The notes under the pieces were generated by a model that was given only the letters and a program-made list of their open reading frames with translations, ran no database searches and was not told where the DNA came from. This document shows positions 8,310 through 16,132 of a DNA stretch of 64,000 nt, piece by piece. Origin of the DNA: Streptomyces anulatus (GTDB taxonomy: Bacteria; Actinomycetota; Actinomycetes; Streptomycetales; Streptomycetaceae); assembly GCF_000721175.1 (NCBI RefSeq), contig NZ_JOEZ01000024.1:114407-178406 (forward strand), read 5' to 3'. The position numbers were made by a program, and so were the translations under genes. Each line of letters starts with the position of its first letter. The first letter of the stretch is position 1.

Positions 8310-8438
8310 TCAGTGGCCGGTCGAGCCGCCGTTGTCGCGGCGGTCGAGGGCGCGCTGGAGGGCGGCTGCGGCGTTGCGGCGCTCGGCCTCGGCCTGGCGG
8401 GAGGTGTGACGGACGCGGCGGACAGTGGTCTCGGCCAT
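8310..8438 (-). CDS. 42-aa basic peptide
   Basis: A short ORF encodes a 42-residue, strongly basic, helix-prone peptide starting MAETTVRRVRHTSRQAEAERR and ending DNGGSTGH. An AAGGAG lies about 12 nt upstream of the ATG, and composition is Streptomyces-like. I recall similar short peptides in other Streptomyces but cannot name a family or function. It stands alone between leuB and the acetyltransferase gene; DNA upstream (8439-8791) should hold its promoter. Confidence 0.6.
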   Translation of the reverse strand: MAETTVRRVRHTSRQAEAERRNAAAALQRALDRRDNGGSTGH

Positions 8439-8791
8439 GATGGATCGACTCCTTGAGATCGCGTGGACGTCGGGGCCGGGAGGCGGGCCGGGGCCGGCGA
8501 CCGGCGGGCGGTCGCGGTACCGGGCGAGCGGCACGGCATCGATCGGTCGGGATCGGATTTCGAGGTGCCGGAAGGGGCGGGGAGCGTACGCCGCAGGGGT
8601 TGCCTGCTTCGGGGCGTGCGCCCGCATCCGCCGGTCGCTCGATCGAGCGATTCGTTCGGCTCCCACCAAGTTAGGACAGTCGGGCCGTCCTGTCTCCACA
8701 GTTACTCGGACTTCCTACTATCTGAGACGGCTCATCGGATCGGACCAGGTCACAGCGGTGGAGGGAGTCCGTCCCCGAACGGCCCGCCGGC
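8439..8791. other. Gene-free stretch with leader hairpin
   Basis: About 350 bp without a convincing gene. It should carry the promoter of the 42-aa peptide gene and the 3' end region of the acetyltransferase gene. The notable structure is GGACAGTCGGGCCGTCC (8673-8689), which folds into a short hairpin on either strand. I find no riboswitch or RNA gene that I recognise. Confidence 0.4.
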
Positions 8792-9343
8792 TCAGAGCAG
8801 GTCGCCGTCCCGCCAGTCGAACTGGAGCGGGTGGCCGGGGGCGGGCAGGGGGCGTCCGGCCGCGGGGCGGATGTAGGTGGCGCCCTCCTCCTCGGGCAGC
8901 GGTACGGGACCCGAGGGGCCGAGGGCGGCGAGCCGGCCCGGCCACACCTGCCAGCCGCGCGCCGCGTACAGGGCCGCGCCGGCGTCGGAGGCGGACAGGG
9001 CCCCGAAGTCGTACGCCGCGTCGACGACCTGTTCCAGCGCGGCCATCACGTGGTGGCCGAGACCTTCGCGGCGGCGGTCGGCGCGGACGGCGACGGCTTC
9101 GACGTATCCGGCCCGGTAGGAACGGCCCGCGTGCAGGACCCGGCGCTGGACGACGCTGCCGTGGGCGATCAGGAGGCCGTCGGCGTCGTGTACCAGGGCG
9201 TGGACGCCGCCGAGGGAGTGCTCCCAGTCCTCGTCGGTGAAGTCGCCGTCGAAGGCGGTGTCGAGCAGATCGCGGATCCGGCGCCGTTCGGAGGCGGTGA
9301 GCGCGGAGGTGTGGGCGGTGTGCGGCGCGGGAGACCGGTCCAT
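8792..9343 (-). CDS. AAC(2')-I-like aminoglycoside N-acetyltransferase (GNAT)
   Basis: A 183-aa GNAT. It resembles the chromosomal aminoglycoside 2'-N-acetyltransferases of mycobacteria along its length: DFTDEDWEHSLGGVHALVHD, VVQRRVLHAGRSYRAGYVEAVAVRA, the acetyl-CoA loop RADRRREGLGHHVM, LYAARGW, and the C-terminal FDWRDGDLL, which parallels CDWRAGDVW of AAC(2')-Ic. Such enzymes acetylate the 2' amine of gentamicin/tobramycin-type drugs, but the native substrate in soil actinomycetes may differ. ATG 9343 was preferred because homology starts just after it; 9379 is possible. No resistance or mobile genes are adjacent, so it looks like a resident gene. Confidence 0.8.
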   Translation of the reverse strand: MDRSPAPHTAHTSALTASERRRIRDLLDTAFDGDFTDEDWEHSLGGVHALVHDADGLLIAHGSVVQRRVLHAGRSYRAGYVEAVAVRADRRREGLGHHVMAALEQVVDAAYDFGALSASDAGAALYAARGWQVWPGRLAALGPSGPVPLPEEEGATYIRPAAGRPLPAPGHPLQFDWRDGDLL

Positions 9344-9450
9344 GGCACCAGCCTGCCAGGCCGCTTCCCCCGCCCGCACGCGAATAGCGGCCCCCCGCCC
9401 GTGCGCGAAGGCCCCTCCCCCGCCGTTGAACAGCGCCTCCGCACGCGAAG

Positions 9451-9488
9451 GCCCGCCCGGACCGGGGGGCGCGGTGGTCCGGGCGGGC
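9451..9488 (-). terminator. Terminator after S1 protease
   Basis: GCCCGCCCGGA (9451-9461) and TCCGGGCGGGC (9478-9488) form a perfect 11-bp stem 36 nt past the protease stop. Confidence 0.8.
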
Positions 9489-9523
9489 GTCGGGCTCGCA
9501 GGGATCCCGTGGGTGCCTACGGG

Positions 9524-10591
9524 TCAGTACACCGTCACGCCGTACGCCGAGAGCGCCTCGGTCACCGGCTGGTGGATGGCCGAGCCCGCGGTGCCCGAGC
9601 AGCCGGAGCTGCCGGAGTGGATGCCGAGGGCGACGGATCCGGCGAAGTGGGCGCCGCCGCTGTCTCCGCCGGCCGAGCAGGCGGTGGTGCGGACCATGTT
9701 GTACACGGGCCCGTCGCCGTAGTTGACGGTGACGTTGACGGCGGTGACGGTGCCGCTGGTCACCTTGGTGGTGGAGCCGCTCTTCTGGATCGCCTGCCCG
9801 ACGACGGCGTTGGCGGCGGAGGTGATGTCCCGGGTGGAACCGTTGTAGAGGTTGACCGTTCCGGCGGGCGAGGAGCCGTCGGTGTAGCGGACGATGCCGT
9901 AGTCGTTGGTCGGGAAGCTGGTGCCCTCCCGGACGCCGATGACCGAACCACCGCTGCTGGCGGACCAGTTGGCGGAGATGTTGGTGCAGTGTCCGGCGGT
10001 CACGAAGTAACGCGCCCCGCCCTTGGTGACGTTGAAGGCCGCCGAGCAGCGGCTGCCGCCGCCGTAGATCGCCCCGCCGCCCAGCACCTCCCGGTGGAAG
10101 ACGCCGGGGACGCGCTTGATGTCGACCGCGCCGTCGAGCCGTTCGGCGACGGCTTCGAGGCGGGCCATGTCCCGTGCGGAGACGGAGGAGTCGGCCTCGA
10201 CGGCGACCCGGTTGGTGCGCGGGTCGACGCCCCAGGAGGTGCCGGTGATCTTCGCCTCGGCCTCCAGGGTCCGCATCGCGGCGTCGAGTCGGGCGGCGCT
10301 GCGGGTCACCCGGCGTACGGTGGCGCCGGCGGCGCGGGCCTGCTCCTCGGCCCGGTCGGTGGTGACGGTGACGACCAGCTTCCCGGTCTTCGCGTCGAGG
10401 TAGGTGCCGGCGGTGGCCGCGCCGAGCTGTCGTTCGACGGTGGCGTCGAGCGCGTACGCGGACGGGGCGGGGATCGCCGAGGGGGCGGCGGCCGGGGCGT
10501 CGGCGGCGGTCGAGGGGGCGGCTCCGAGGCCGAGGGCGCCGGCGACGAGCAGCAGGGAAACGCCCAGGCGCGCACGGGAGTTACGTCTCAT
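9524..10591 (-). CDS. Secreted streptogrisin-type serine protease (S1 family)
   Basis: A 355-aa preproenzyme. Residues 1-30 form a Sec signal peptide ending AAPSTAADA. Residues about 35-170 are an alpha-lytic-protease-type propeptide needed for folding. The mature chymotrypsin-like domain starts near residue 174 (AIYGGGSRCSAAFNV). The triad is visible as H201 (FVTAGHC), D230 (TNDYGIVRY) and S311 (AGGDSGG). The domain ends without a chitin-binding tail, like streptogrisins A/B. AAGGAG precedes the ATG. It is divergent from the nitroreductase gene. It should act outside the cell in protein digestion; exact specificity cannot be read. Confidence 0.95.
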   Translation of the reverse strand: MRRNSRARLGVSLLLVAGALGLGAAPSTAADAPAAAPSAIPAPSAYALDATVERQLGAATAGTYLDAKTGKLVVTVTTDRAEEQARAAGATVRRVTRSAARLDAAMRTLEAEAKITGTSWGVDPRTNRVAVEADSSVSARDMARLEAVAERLDGAVDIKRVPGVFHREVLGGGAIYGGGSRCSAAFNVTKGGARYFVTAGHCTNISANWSASSGGSVIGVREGTSFPTNDYGIVRYTDGSSPAGTVNLYNGSTRDITSAANAVVGQAIQKSGSTTKVTSGTVTAVNVTVNYGDGPVYNMVRTTACSAGGDSGGAHFAGSVALGIHSGSSGCSGTAGSAIHQPVTEALSAYGVTVY

Positions 10592-10819
10592 GGGGGGGGA
10601 GCTCCTTCTGGGGTGACGTGTGGGGACGTACCGAGAAGGAATTTGACATGCACATTACCTATCCCACAAGACCGCGTGGCCCGGTGACCGGCTGGGCGGA
10701 CGGGCGGTGACCCGCTGGGCGGTCGGACCGCACCGGTCACCGGACGCTGACCGGGTCCGGCTCCCCGCCTGTCCGAAGTGCCGCTTCCCCCGGACGCCCC
10801 CGCCGCGCACACTGCGGCC
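10592..10819. promoter_or_regulatory. Divergent promoter region, protease/nitroreductase
   Basis: This 228-bp region separates two divergent genes. It contains CGGTGACCGG near 10682 and its complement CCGGTCACCGG near 10733, plus a direct repeat of GGTGACC(G/C)GCTGGGCGG, suggesting regulator sites. An AT-richer patch at 10627-10672 is the probable protease promoter. No small gene is evident. Confidence 0.4.
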
Positions 10820-11533
10820 ATGTCCGACACGACGCCCTCACCCGCGCGGCAGTGGTCGCCCACCCATGGCGCCCCGTACCGCCCCACGCCCTACCGCCCC
10901 GAGCGGATCGCCCCCGAGGAGTCCCTCGCCCGCGCCGCCCGGCTGCGGGAGCGCATGGACGAGCGCAGGACCGTCCGCGCCTTCTCCCCCGACCCGGTCC
11001 CCGGGCAGGTGCTGCACGACGCCATCGCGTGCGCGGCCACCGCCCCTTCCGGCGCGCATCAGCAGCCGTGGACCTTCGCCCTGGTCAAGGACCCCGAGGT
11101 CCGCCGCCGGATCCGGGAGGCCGCCGAGCACGAGGAGGAGGTGAGCTACGACGGGCGGCTCGGCGAGGAGTGGCTGGCCGCGCTGCGACCGCTGGGCACG
11201 GACGCGGTGAAGGCCCATATGACGGACGCGCCCGCCCTGATCGTGGTGTTCCAGCAGCGCTACTGGCTGGGCGAGGACGGCACGAAGCGCAAGCACTACT
11301 ACGTGGACGAGTCGGTCGGGATCGCGGTGGGCATGCTGCTCACCGCCCTGCATCTGTCCGGTCTCGCCGCGCTGATCCACACCCCGAGCCCGATGCGCTT
11401 CCTCGGCGAGGTCCTGAACCGGCCCGAGAACGAGAAGGCGTTCGCCGTGATCCCCGTCGGCTATCCCGCCGACGACTGCGTGGTCCCCGACCTGGTGCGC
11501 AAGTCGCCGTCCCAGGTGCTCGTGGAGATCTGA
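10820..11533 (+). CDS. Nitroreductase family flavoprotein (iodotyrosine deiodinase-like)
   Basis: A 237-aa FMN-dependent nitroreductase-fold protein. Markers are the FMN phosphate-binding RRTVRAFSPDPVP, the flavin contact TAPSGAHQQPWTFALV, and GLAALIHTPSPMRFLGEVLNRP with VIPVGYPADD near the end. The YYVDESVGIAVGMLLTALHLSGL segment and overall layout are closest to the iodotyrosine-deiodinase subgroup. It probably reduces a small electrophilic or halogenated aromatic substrate with NAD(P)H; the real substrate is unknown. The ATG at 10820 lacks a clear Shine-Dalgarno; an upstream GTG at 10778 is in frame but translates non-conserved sequence. Confidence 0.85.
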   Translation: MSDTTPSPARQWSPTHGAPYRPTPYRPERIAPEESLARAARLRERMDERRTVRAFSPDPVPGQVLHDAIACAATAPSGAHQQPWTFALVKDPEVRRRIREAAEHEEEVSYDGRLGEEWLAALRPLGTDAVKAHMTDAPALIVVFQQRYWLGEDGTKRKHYYVDESVGIAVGMLLTALHLSGLAALIHTPSPMRFLGEVLNRPENEKAFAVIPVGYPADDCVVPDLVRKSPSQVLVEI

Positions 11534-11572
11534 GGGGCCCGCCGACGACCCCGTACGAAGTGGCGTATGGAA

Positions 11573-11612
11573 ACCGCCCCCCGGCCGGCAGGGGGGCCGG
11601 TCGGGGGGCGGT
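11573..11612. terminator. Bidirectional terminator between convergent genes
   Basis: ACCGCCCCCCGGCC (11573-11586) and GGTCGGGGGGCGGT (11599-11612) pair with one mismatch. The stem lies between the ends of the nitroreductase (+) and P5C dehydrogenase (-) genes and can serve both. Confidence 0.75.
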
Positions 11613-11677
11613 GCTCAGGGGGTCTCCGGGGAGACCGTGAGGCCCGGGGCGTCGTGCTGCGGCGCCCCGGGAGGGCG

Positions 11678-13309
11678 TCAGCCCTGGTGGGGGTAGGTGT
11701 ACTCGGTCGGCGGGACCAGCGTCTCCTTGATGGCCCGGGTCAGGGTCCAGCGCTGGAGGTTCTGCGGGGCGCCCGCCTTGTCGCAGGTGCCGGAGGCGCG
11801 GCCGCCGCCGAAGGGCTGCTGGCCGACGACGGCGCCGGTCGACTTGTCGTTGATGTAGAAGTTGCCCGCGGCGTAGCGGAGCTTGTCCATCGTGTACGCG
11901 GCGGCCGCGCGGTCACCCGCGATGACCGAGCCGGTCAGCGCGTAGTCGGAGACCGACTCCATCTGCTCCAGCATGGCGTCGTACTTCTCGTCCTCGTACA
12001 CGTGGACCGCGAGGATCGGACCGAAGTACTCGGTCGTGAAGACCTCACTCCCGGGGTCCGAGCACACGATGACGGTGGGGCGGACGAAGTAGCCCACCGA
12101 GTCGTCGTAGGTGCCGCCCGCGATGACCGTGCACGCCGGGTCGGACTTCGCGCGGTCGATCGCGGCCTTGTTCTTGGCGAACGAGCGCTCGTCGATGACG
12201 GCCCCGATGAAGTTCGACAGGTCGGTGACGTCGCCCATCGTGATGGAGTCGACCTCGGCCGCGAACTCCTCCTGGAAACCGGAGTTCCAGATGGAGGCCG
12301 GGACGTACGCCCGCGAGGACGCCGAGCACTTCTGGCCCTGGAACTCGAAGGAGCCGCGGGTCAGCGCGGTCTTCAGGATGGCGCGGTCGGCGCTGGGGTG
12401 CGCGACGACGAAGTCCTTGCCACCGGTCTCGCCGACGAGCCGCGGGTAGGTGCGGTAGTTGGCGATGTTGTTGCCGACCGTCTTCCACAGGTGCTGGAAG
12501 GTGGGGGTCGAGCCGGTGAAGTGGATGCCGGCCAGGTCGCGGTGGTTCAGCGCCACCTCGGAGACGGCGATGCCGTCGCCGGTGACCAGGTTGATGACGC
12601 CCTTGGGCAGACCGGCCTCCTCCAGGAGCTGCATCAGCAGCACGGCGGCGTGGGTCTGGGTCGGGGACGGCTTCCACACCACGACGTTGCCCATGAGGGC
12701 GGGGGCGGTGGGGAGGTTGCCCGCGATGGCCGTGAAGTTGAACGGCGTGATCGCGTAGACGAAGCCCTCCAGCGGGCGGTGGTCCATGCGGTTCCACACG
12801 CCCGGGGAGTTCGCCGGGGGCTGCTCGGCGAGGATCTGGCGCGCGTAGTGCACGTTGAAGCGCCAGAAGTCGATGAGCTCGCAGGGGGTGTCGATCTCGG
12901 CCTGCTGGGCGGTCTTGGACTGGCCGAGCATGGTGGAGGCGGCCAGCGTCTCGCGCCAGGGGCCCGCCAGCAGCTCTGCGGCGCGCAGGATGATCGCCGC
13001 GCGGTCGTCGAAGGACATCGCGCGCCAGGCCGGAGCGGCGGCCAGGGCCGCGTCGATGGCGTCCTGCGCGTCCTGTTCGGTGGCGCCGGCGAAGGTGCCG
13101 ATGACGGCCTGGTGGTTGTGCGGCTGTACGACGTTCACACGCTCGCCGCCGCCCATCCGCTTCTCGCCGCCGATGGTCATCGGCAGGTCGATCGGGTTCT
13201 CGGCGAGCTCCTTGAGCTTCAGCTCCAGGCGGGCGCGCTCCGGGGAGCCCGGGGCGTAGGAGTGGACCGGCTCGTTGACCGGCGCGGGGACCTGGGTGAC
13301 GGCGTCCAT
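11678..13309 (-). CDS. pruA: 1-pyrroline-5-carboxylate dehydrogenase
   Basis: A 543-aa aldehyde dehydrogenase superfamily enzyme that oxidises P5C/glutamate semialdehyde to glutamate, the second step of proline breakdown. Visible landmarks are AITPFNFTAIAGNLPTAPAL, the Rossmann segment HFTGSTPTFQHLWKTVG, LVGETGGKDF with the general-base E294, and FQGQKCSASSRAYV with the catalytic Cys at about residue 328. AAAGGAG lies upstream of ATG 13309. It follows the proline dehydrogenase gene by 80 nt on the same strand, forming a catabolic operon, and a bidirectional terminator ends it. Two separate proteins, as here, are usual in actinomycetes instead of fused PutA. Confidence 0.95.
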   Translation of the reverse strand: MDAVTQVPAPVNEPVHSYAPGSPERARLELKLKELAENPIDLPMTIGGEKRMGGGERVNVVQPHNHQAVIGTFAGATEQDAQDAIDAALAAAPAWRAMSFDDRAAIILRAAELLAGPWRETLAASTMLGQSKTAQQAEIDTPCELIDFWRFNVHYARQILAEQPPANSPGVWNRMDHRPLEGFVYAITPFNFTAIAGNLPTAPALMGNVVVWKPSPTQTHAAVLLMQLLEEAGLPKGVINLVTGDGIAVSEVALNHRDLAGIHFTGSTPTFQHLWKTVGNNIANYRTYPRLVGETGGKDFVVAHPSADRAILKTALTRGSFEFQGQKCSASSRAYVPASIWNSGFQEEFAAEVDSITMGDVTDLSNFIGAVIDERSFAKNKAAIDRAKSDPACTVIAGGTYDDSVGYFVRPTVIVCSDPGSEVFTTEYFGPILAVHVYEDEKYDAMLEQMESVSDYALTGSVIAGDRAAAAYTMDKLRYAAGNFYINDKSTGAVVGQQPFGGGRASGTCDKAGAPQNLQRWTLTRAIKETLVPPTEYTYPHQG

Positions 13310-13389
13310 GGTTGCCTTGTCTCCTTTGGTGTCGGCGGGGATGGGTGTGTCGGCCGTGGCCGGTTCAGCCCCGGGTCGGGGCCGGGCGC

Positions 13390-14316
13390 TCAGCCCTTGG
13401 TGAGGATCGAGCGGCCGAAGAACAGCAGGTTGGCCGGCTTCTCCGCGAGGCGGCGCATGAAATATCCGTACCAGTCGGTGCCGTACGCCGTGTAGACGCG
13501 CATCCGGTGGCCCTCGGCCGCGAGCCGGATGTGCTCGTCGCTGCGGATGCCGTACAGCATCTGGAACTCGTACTCGTCCAGTTTGCGCCCCGCCTGGCGG
13601 CCCAGCTCCTGGGCGATGGCGATGAGACGGGGATCGTGGGACCCGATCATCGGGTAGCCCTCGCCCTGCATCAGGATCTTCGTGATGCGGACGTACGCCT
13701 TGTCGATCTCGGCCTTGTCCTGGTAGGCGACGGAGGCGGGCTCCTTGTAGGCGCCCTTCACGATGCGTACGCGGCTGCCGGCCTCGGCCAGCCGGCGGGC
13801 GTCGTCCTCGGTGCGGAACAGATAGGACTGGATGACACAGCCGGTCTGCGGGAAGTCCTTCCGCAGCTCCTCGTGGATGGCGAACATCGAGTCGAGGGTG
13901 GTGTGGTCCTCGGCGTCCAGGGTGACCGTGGTGCCGATGGCGGCCGCCGCCTCGACGACCGGGCGTACGTTGGCGAGGGCCAGCTCGTGGCCGCCCTCCA
14001 GCGCTTGGCCGAACATCGACAGCTTGACGGACATCTCGGCGCGGGGGCCCAGGTCCAGGACCTTCAGGCGCTCGATGAGCTCCAGGTACGCGTCGCGGGC
14101 GGCCTCGGCCTGCGCGGGGGTGGTGATGTCCTCGCCGACGACGTCGAGCGTGACCTCCAGACCCTTGTCCGCGGCGTCCTCGACGATCGGCACGACCTGG
14201 TCGACGGTCTCCCCGGCGATGAAGCGGTCGACGACCTGCTTGGTGCCGGGCGCGGCCGAGACGAACCGGCGCATCTTGTCGCTGCGGGACGCGGCGAGAA
14301 TCACGGGACCCAGCAC
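13390..14316 (-). CDS. Proline dehydrogenase
   Basis: A 308-aa monofunctional FAD-dependent proline dehydrogenase that converts proline to P5C and passes electrons to the respiratory chain. Typical motifs are VTLDVVGED, MSVKLSMFGQAL, TLDAEDHTTLDS, RIVKGAYKEPASV with the substrate-binding lysine region, and MLYGIRSDEHIRLAAEGHRMRVYTAYGTDWYGYFMRRLAEKP at the C terminus. GTG at 14316 was chosen because GGAGG sits 6 nt upstream; ATG 14274 is internal. It is first in the operon with the P5C dehydrogenase and divergent from the PucR-type regulator at 14529, which probably controls it. Confidence 0.95.
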   Translation of the reverse strand: MLGPVILAASRSDKMRRFVSAAPGTKQVVDRFIAGETVDQVVPIVEDAADKGLEVTLDVVGEDITTPAQAEAARDAYLELIERLKVLDLGPRAEMSVKLSMFGQALEGGHELALANVRPVVEAAAAIGTTVTLDAEDHTTLDSMFAIHEELRKDFPQTGCVIQSYLFRTEDDARRLAEAGSRVRIVKGAYKEPASVAYQDKAEIDKAYVRITKILMQGEGYPMIGSHDPRLIAIAQELGRQAGRKLDEYEFQMLYGIRSDEHIRLAAEGHRMRVYTAYGTDWYGYFMRRLAEKPANLLFFGRSILTKG

Positions 14317-14528
14317 GGGGTGCCTCCACGAATGTACGGACGAGGGGCCGTAACGGTGCATACATGAACGTATGTGAACGGGCATGAACAGACCGGTACG
14401 GCACGGATAACCACTGTGAAATCTAGGCACCGTTCCCACCCTGTGCCATCGACACCTGTCACGCATCCGTGGCCGCCATCTCAGACATCTGTATGAAGAG
14501 GTACGGGGAGGGGTGCGACAATGGCGGC
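14317..14528. promoter_or_regulatory. Divergent promoter region of proline operon and PucR gene
   Basis: A 212-bp spacer between divergent start codons. It has an inverted repeat CATAC-N6-GTATG (14361-14376) embedded in an AT-richer patch, a plausible site for the adjacent PucR-type regulator, and GGGGAGGGG near 14503 as the likely Shine-Dalgarno of that gene. The activator/operator pairing is inference. Confidence 0.45.
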
Positions 14529-15683
14529 GTGACAGGCGACTACCAGGAACTGGTCGACGAGATCTCCGCCCTCCTCGGCGCTCCCGCCACCCTGGAGAAC
14601 CGCGACTTCGGTCTGGTCGCCTTCGGGGCCCACGACAGCGACGACGACACGGCGATGGACCCGGTCCGCACCCGCTCGATCCTCACCCGCCGCTCCACCC
14701 CCGCGGTCCGCGCCTGGTTCGAGGGGTTCGGCATCACCCGGGCGACCGGCCCGGTCCGCATCCCCGCCGCCCCGGAGGCCGGGGTCTTCCGGGACCGCGT
14801 CTGCCTTCCGGTACGCCATCGGGGTGTCGTCCTCGGCTACGTCTGGCTCCTCGACACCGACCCCGGGCCCACCGAGGAGCAGCTGGCCGGCGCGATGGAG
14901 GTCACCGCCCGGATCGGGGCGCTGCTCTCCGACGAGGCGCGGGCGGGCGCGGACCTCTCCCGGGAGTTCGGCGCGGTGCTGACGGCCGGGCCCGGGCGGC
15001 AGCACGACACCGCGGTCGCGGCGCTGCGGGAGGCGCTGGGCCAGGACGCGGAAGGGCTGCACGCGGTGGCGTGCGTGACACCGTGGGGAGCCGACGACAC
15101 CCCGTCCGTACGGGGCGTGGCCTCGGTGGCCGCGCTCGCGACGATCACCGGAGCAGGGGGCGGCGTGGGGCCCGTGTCGCTGGCCGCGCTCATCCGGCTG
15201 CGTTCGGCGGACCGGCTGGACCCGGCGACGAGCGCCGCGGAGCGCCTGCGTACGGGGGCGGGCCCAGGGGCCACCGCGGGGATCGCGGCGCCCCGCCGGG
15301 GCCTGGACACCCTGCCGGCCTCCTGGCGCGAGGCCACGGCGGCGGCCCGCGCGGCCCGGGCCGAGACCCGGTTCGGCCCGGTCGCCCGCTGGTCGGCGAT
15401 CGGCCCGTACCGCCTGCTCACCGCCCTCCCCGGCACCGGAACGGACCCGGCCGACCCGGCGGTCGCCGCGCTGCTGACCCCGCTGCACAAGGAGCTCGCG
15501 CACACGGCGGAGGTGTTCCTGGACTGCGCGGGCCAGGCGAGCCGGACGGCGGCCGAGCTGGGCATCCACCGCCAGACGCTCTACTACCGCCTCTCCCGGA
15601 TCGAGCAGATCACCGGCCTCGATCTGGGCGAGGGCGAGGACCGGCTGCTGCTGCACATGGCGGTGAAGCGGGCGCGGCTGTAG
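14529..15683 (+). CDS. PucR/CdaR family transcriptional regulator (putative PutR)
   Basis: A 384-aa regulator with a central GGDEF-like CdaR region and a C-terminal PucR helix-turn-helix ([27 protein letters not shown], about residues 345-371). PucR proteins activate catabolic operons; Bacillus PutR activates proline use. It is divergent from the proline dehydrogenase/P5C dehydrogenase operon, so proline-responsive activation is the best hypothesis. The start is uncertain: GTG 14529 was taken because the conserved N terminus begins there, but an in-frame ATG at 14493 also exists, before the purine-rich Shine-Dalgarno. Confidence 0.85.
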   Translation: MTGDYQELVDEISALLGAPATLENRDFGLVAFGAHDSDDDTAMDPVRTRSILTRRSTPAVRAWFEGFGITRATGPVRIPAAPEAGVFRDRVCLPVRHRGVVLGYVWLLDTDPGPTEEQLAGAMEVTARIGALLSDEARAGADLSREFGAVLTAGPGRQHDTAVAALREALGQDAEGLHAVACVTPWGADDTPSVRGVASVAALATITGAGGGVGPVSLAALIRLRSADRLDPATSAAERLRTGAGPGATAGIAAPRRGLDTLPASWREATAAARAARAETRFGPVARWSAIGPYRLLTALPGTGTDPADPAVAALLTPLHKELAHTAEVFLDCAGQASRTAAELGIHRQTLYYRLSRIEQITGLDLGEGEDRLLLHMAVKRARL

Positions 15684-15721
15684 CGGCCCGGCTGTGTGCC
15701 GGGGGCCGCGCCACGGGCCCG

Positions 15722-16009
15722 TCACCTGCCGAGGTCCCGGTTGGCGTACGAGTGGTTGGCGCACGAGTGCAGTGCGCGCAGGAAGGCCACCCGCCGGAAT
15801 GCGGGCCGGCGGCAGACCAGCCAGTACACCTCGGCGTCGGCGGACTGCCGGAGCAGGAAGCCGGACGGCCGCTGCTCGCCGGAGGTGCGGATGCTGAAGC
15901 CGGTCTGGTCGGAGACCGGTGAGTGGATGTGGCGGGAGGTGTCGTCGGACGGTCTCCTCGATGACCTCGACCAGGGGGCCGAGTTCTTCGGCGGGGCGCT
16001 CTCCGTCAC
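15722..16009 (-). CDS. Doubtful 95-codon ORF, possibly a remnant
   Basis: A GTG-started frame ends RPAFRRVAFLRALHSCANHSYANRDLGR and contains DQTGFSIRTSGEQRPSGFLLRQ, which reads like real protein, while its N-terminal third looks better in another frame (EELGPLVEVIEETVRRHLPP). This pattern could mean a frameshifted remnant or a chance ORF. No family is recognised. The surrounding 15684-16132 otherwise holds only the promoter region of the phosphatase gene. Confidence 0.25.
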   Translation of the reverse strand: MTESAPPKNSAPWSRSSRRPSDDTSRHIHSPVSDQTGFSIRTSGEQRPSGFLLRQSADAEVYWLVCRRPAFRRVAFLRALHSCANHSYANRDLGR

Positions 16010-16132
16010 TCGACTGCCACCCTCGAAGGACCCCCGCCTCCTCACCCCGTCGGGTTCCGGAGGCCGGACCGGCACTGTGCGGGCACAATCGAAGTGCCTC
16101 TCCGAAGGCCCGTACGGGAAAAGGGGTACCAC

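Noticed and set aside
8639..8760. A riboswitch or small RNA gene upstream of the 42-aa peptide
   Set aside because: Only a short hairpin is visible and no known riboswitch consensus is recognisable.
13310..14404. Upstream extension of the P5C dehydrogenase frame to a 908-aa protein
   Set aside because: The extension runs antisense-free through the proline dehydrogenase gene in another frame; the dehydrogenase has its own start with AAAGGAG.
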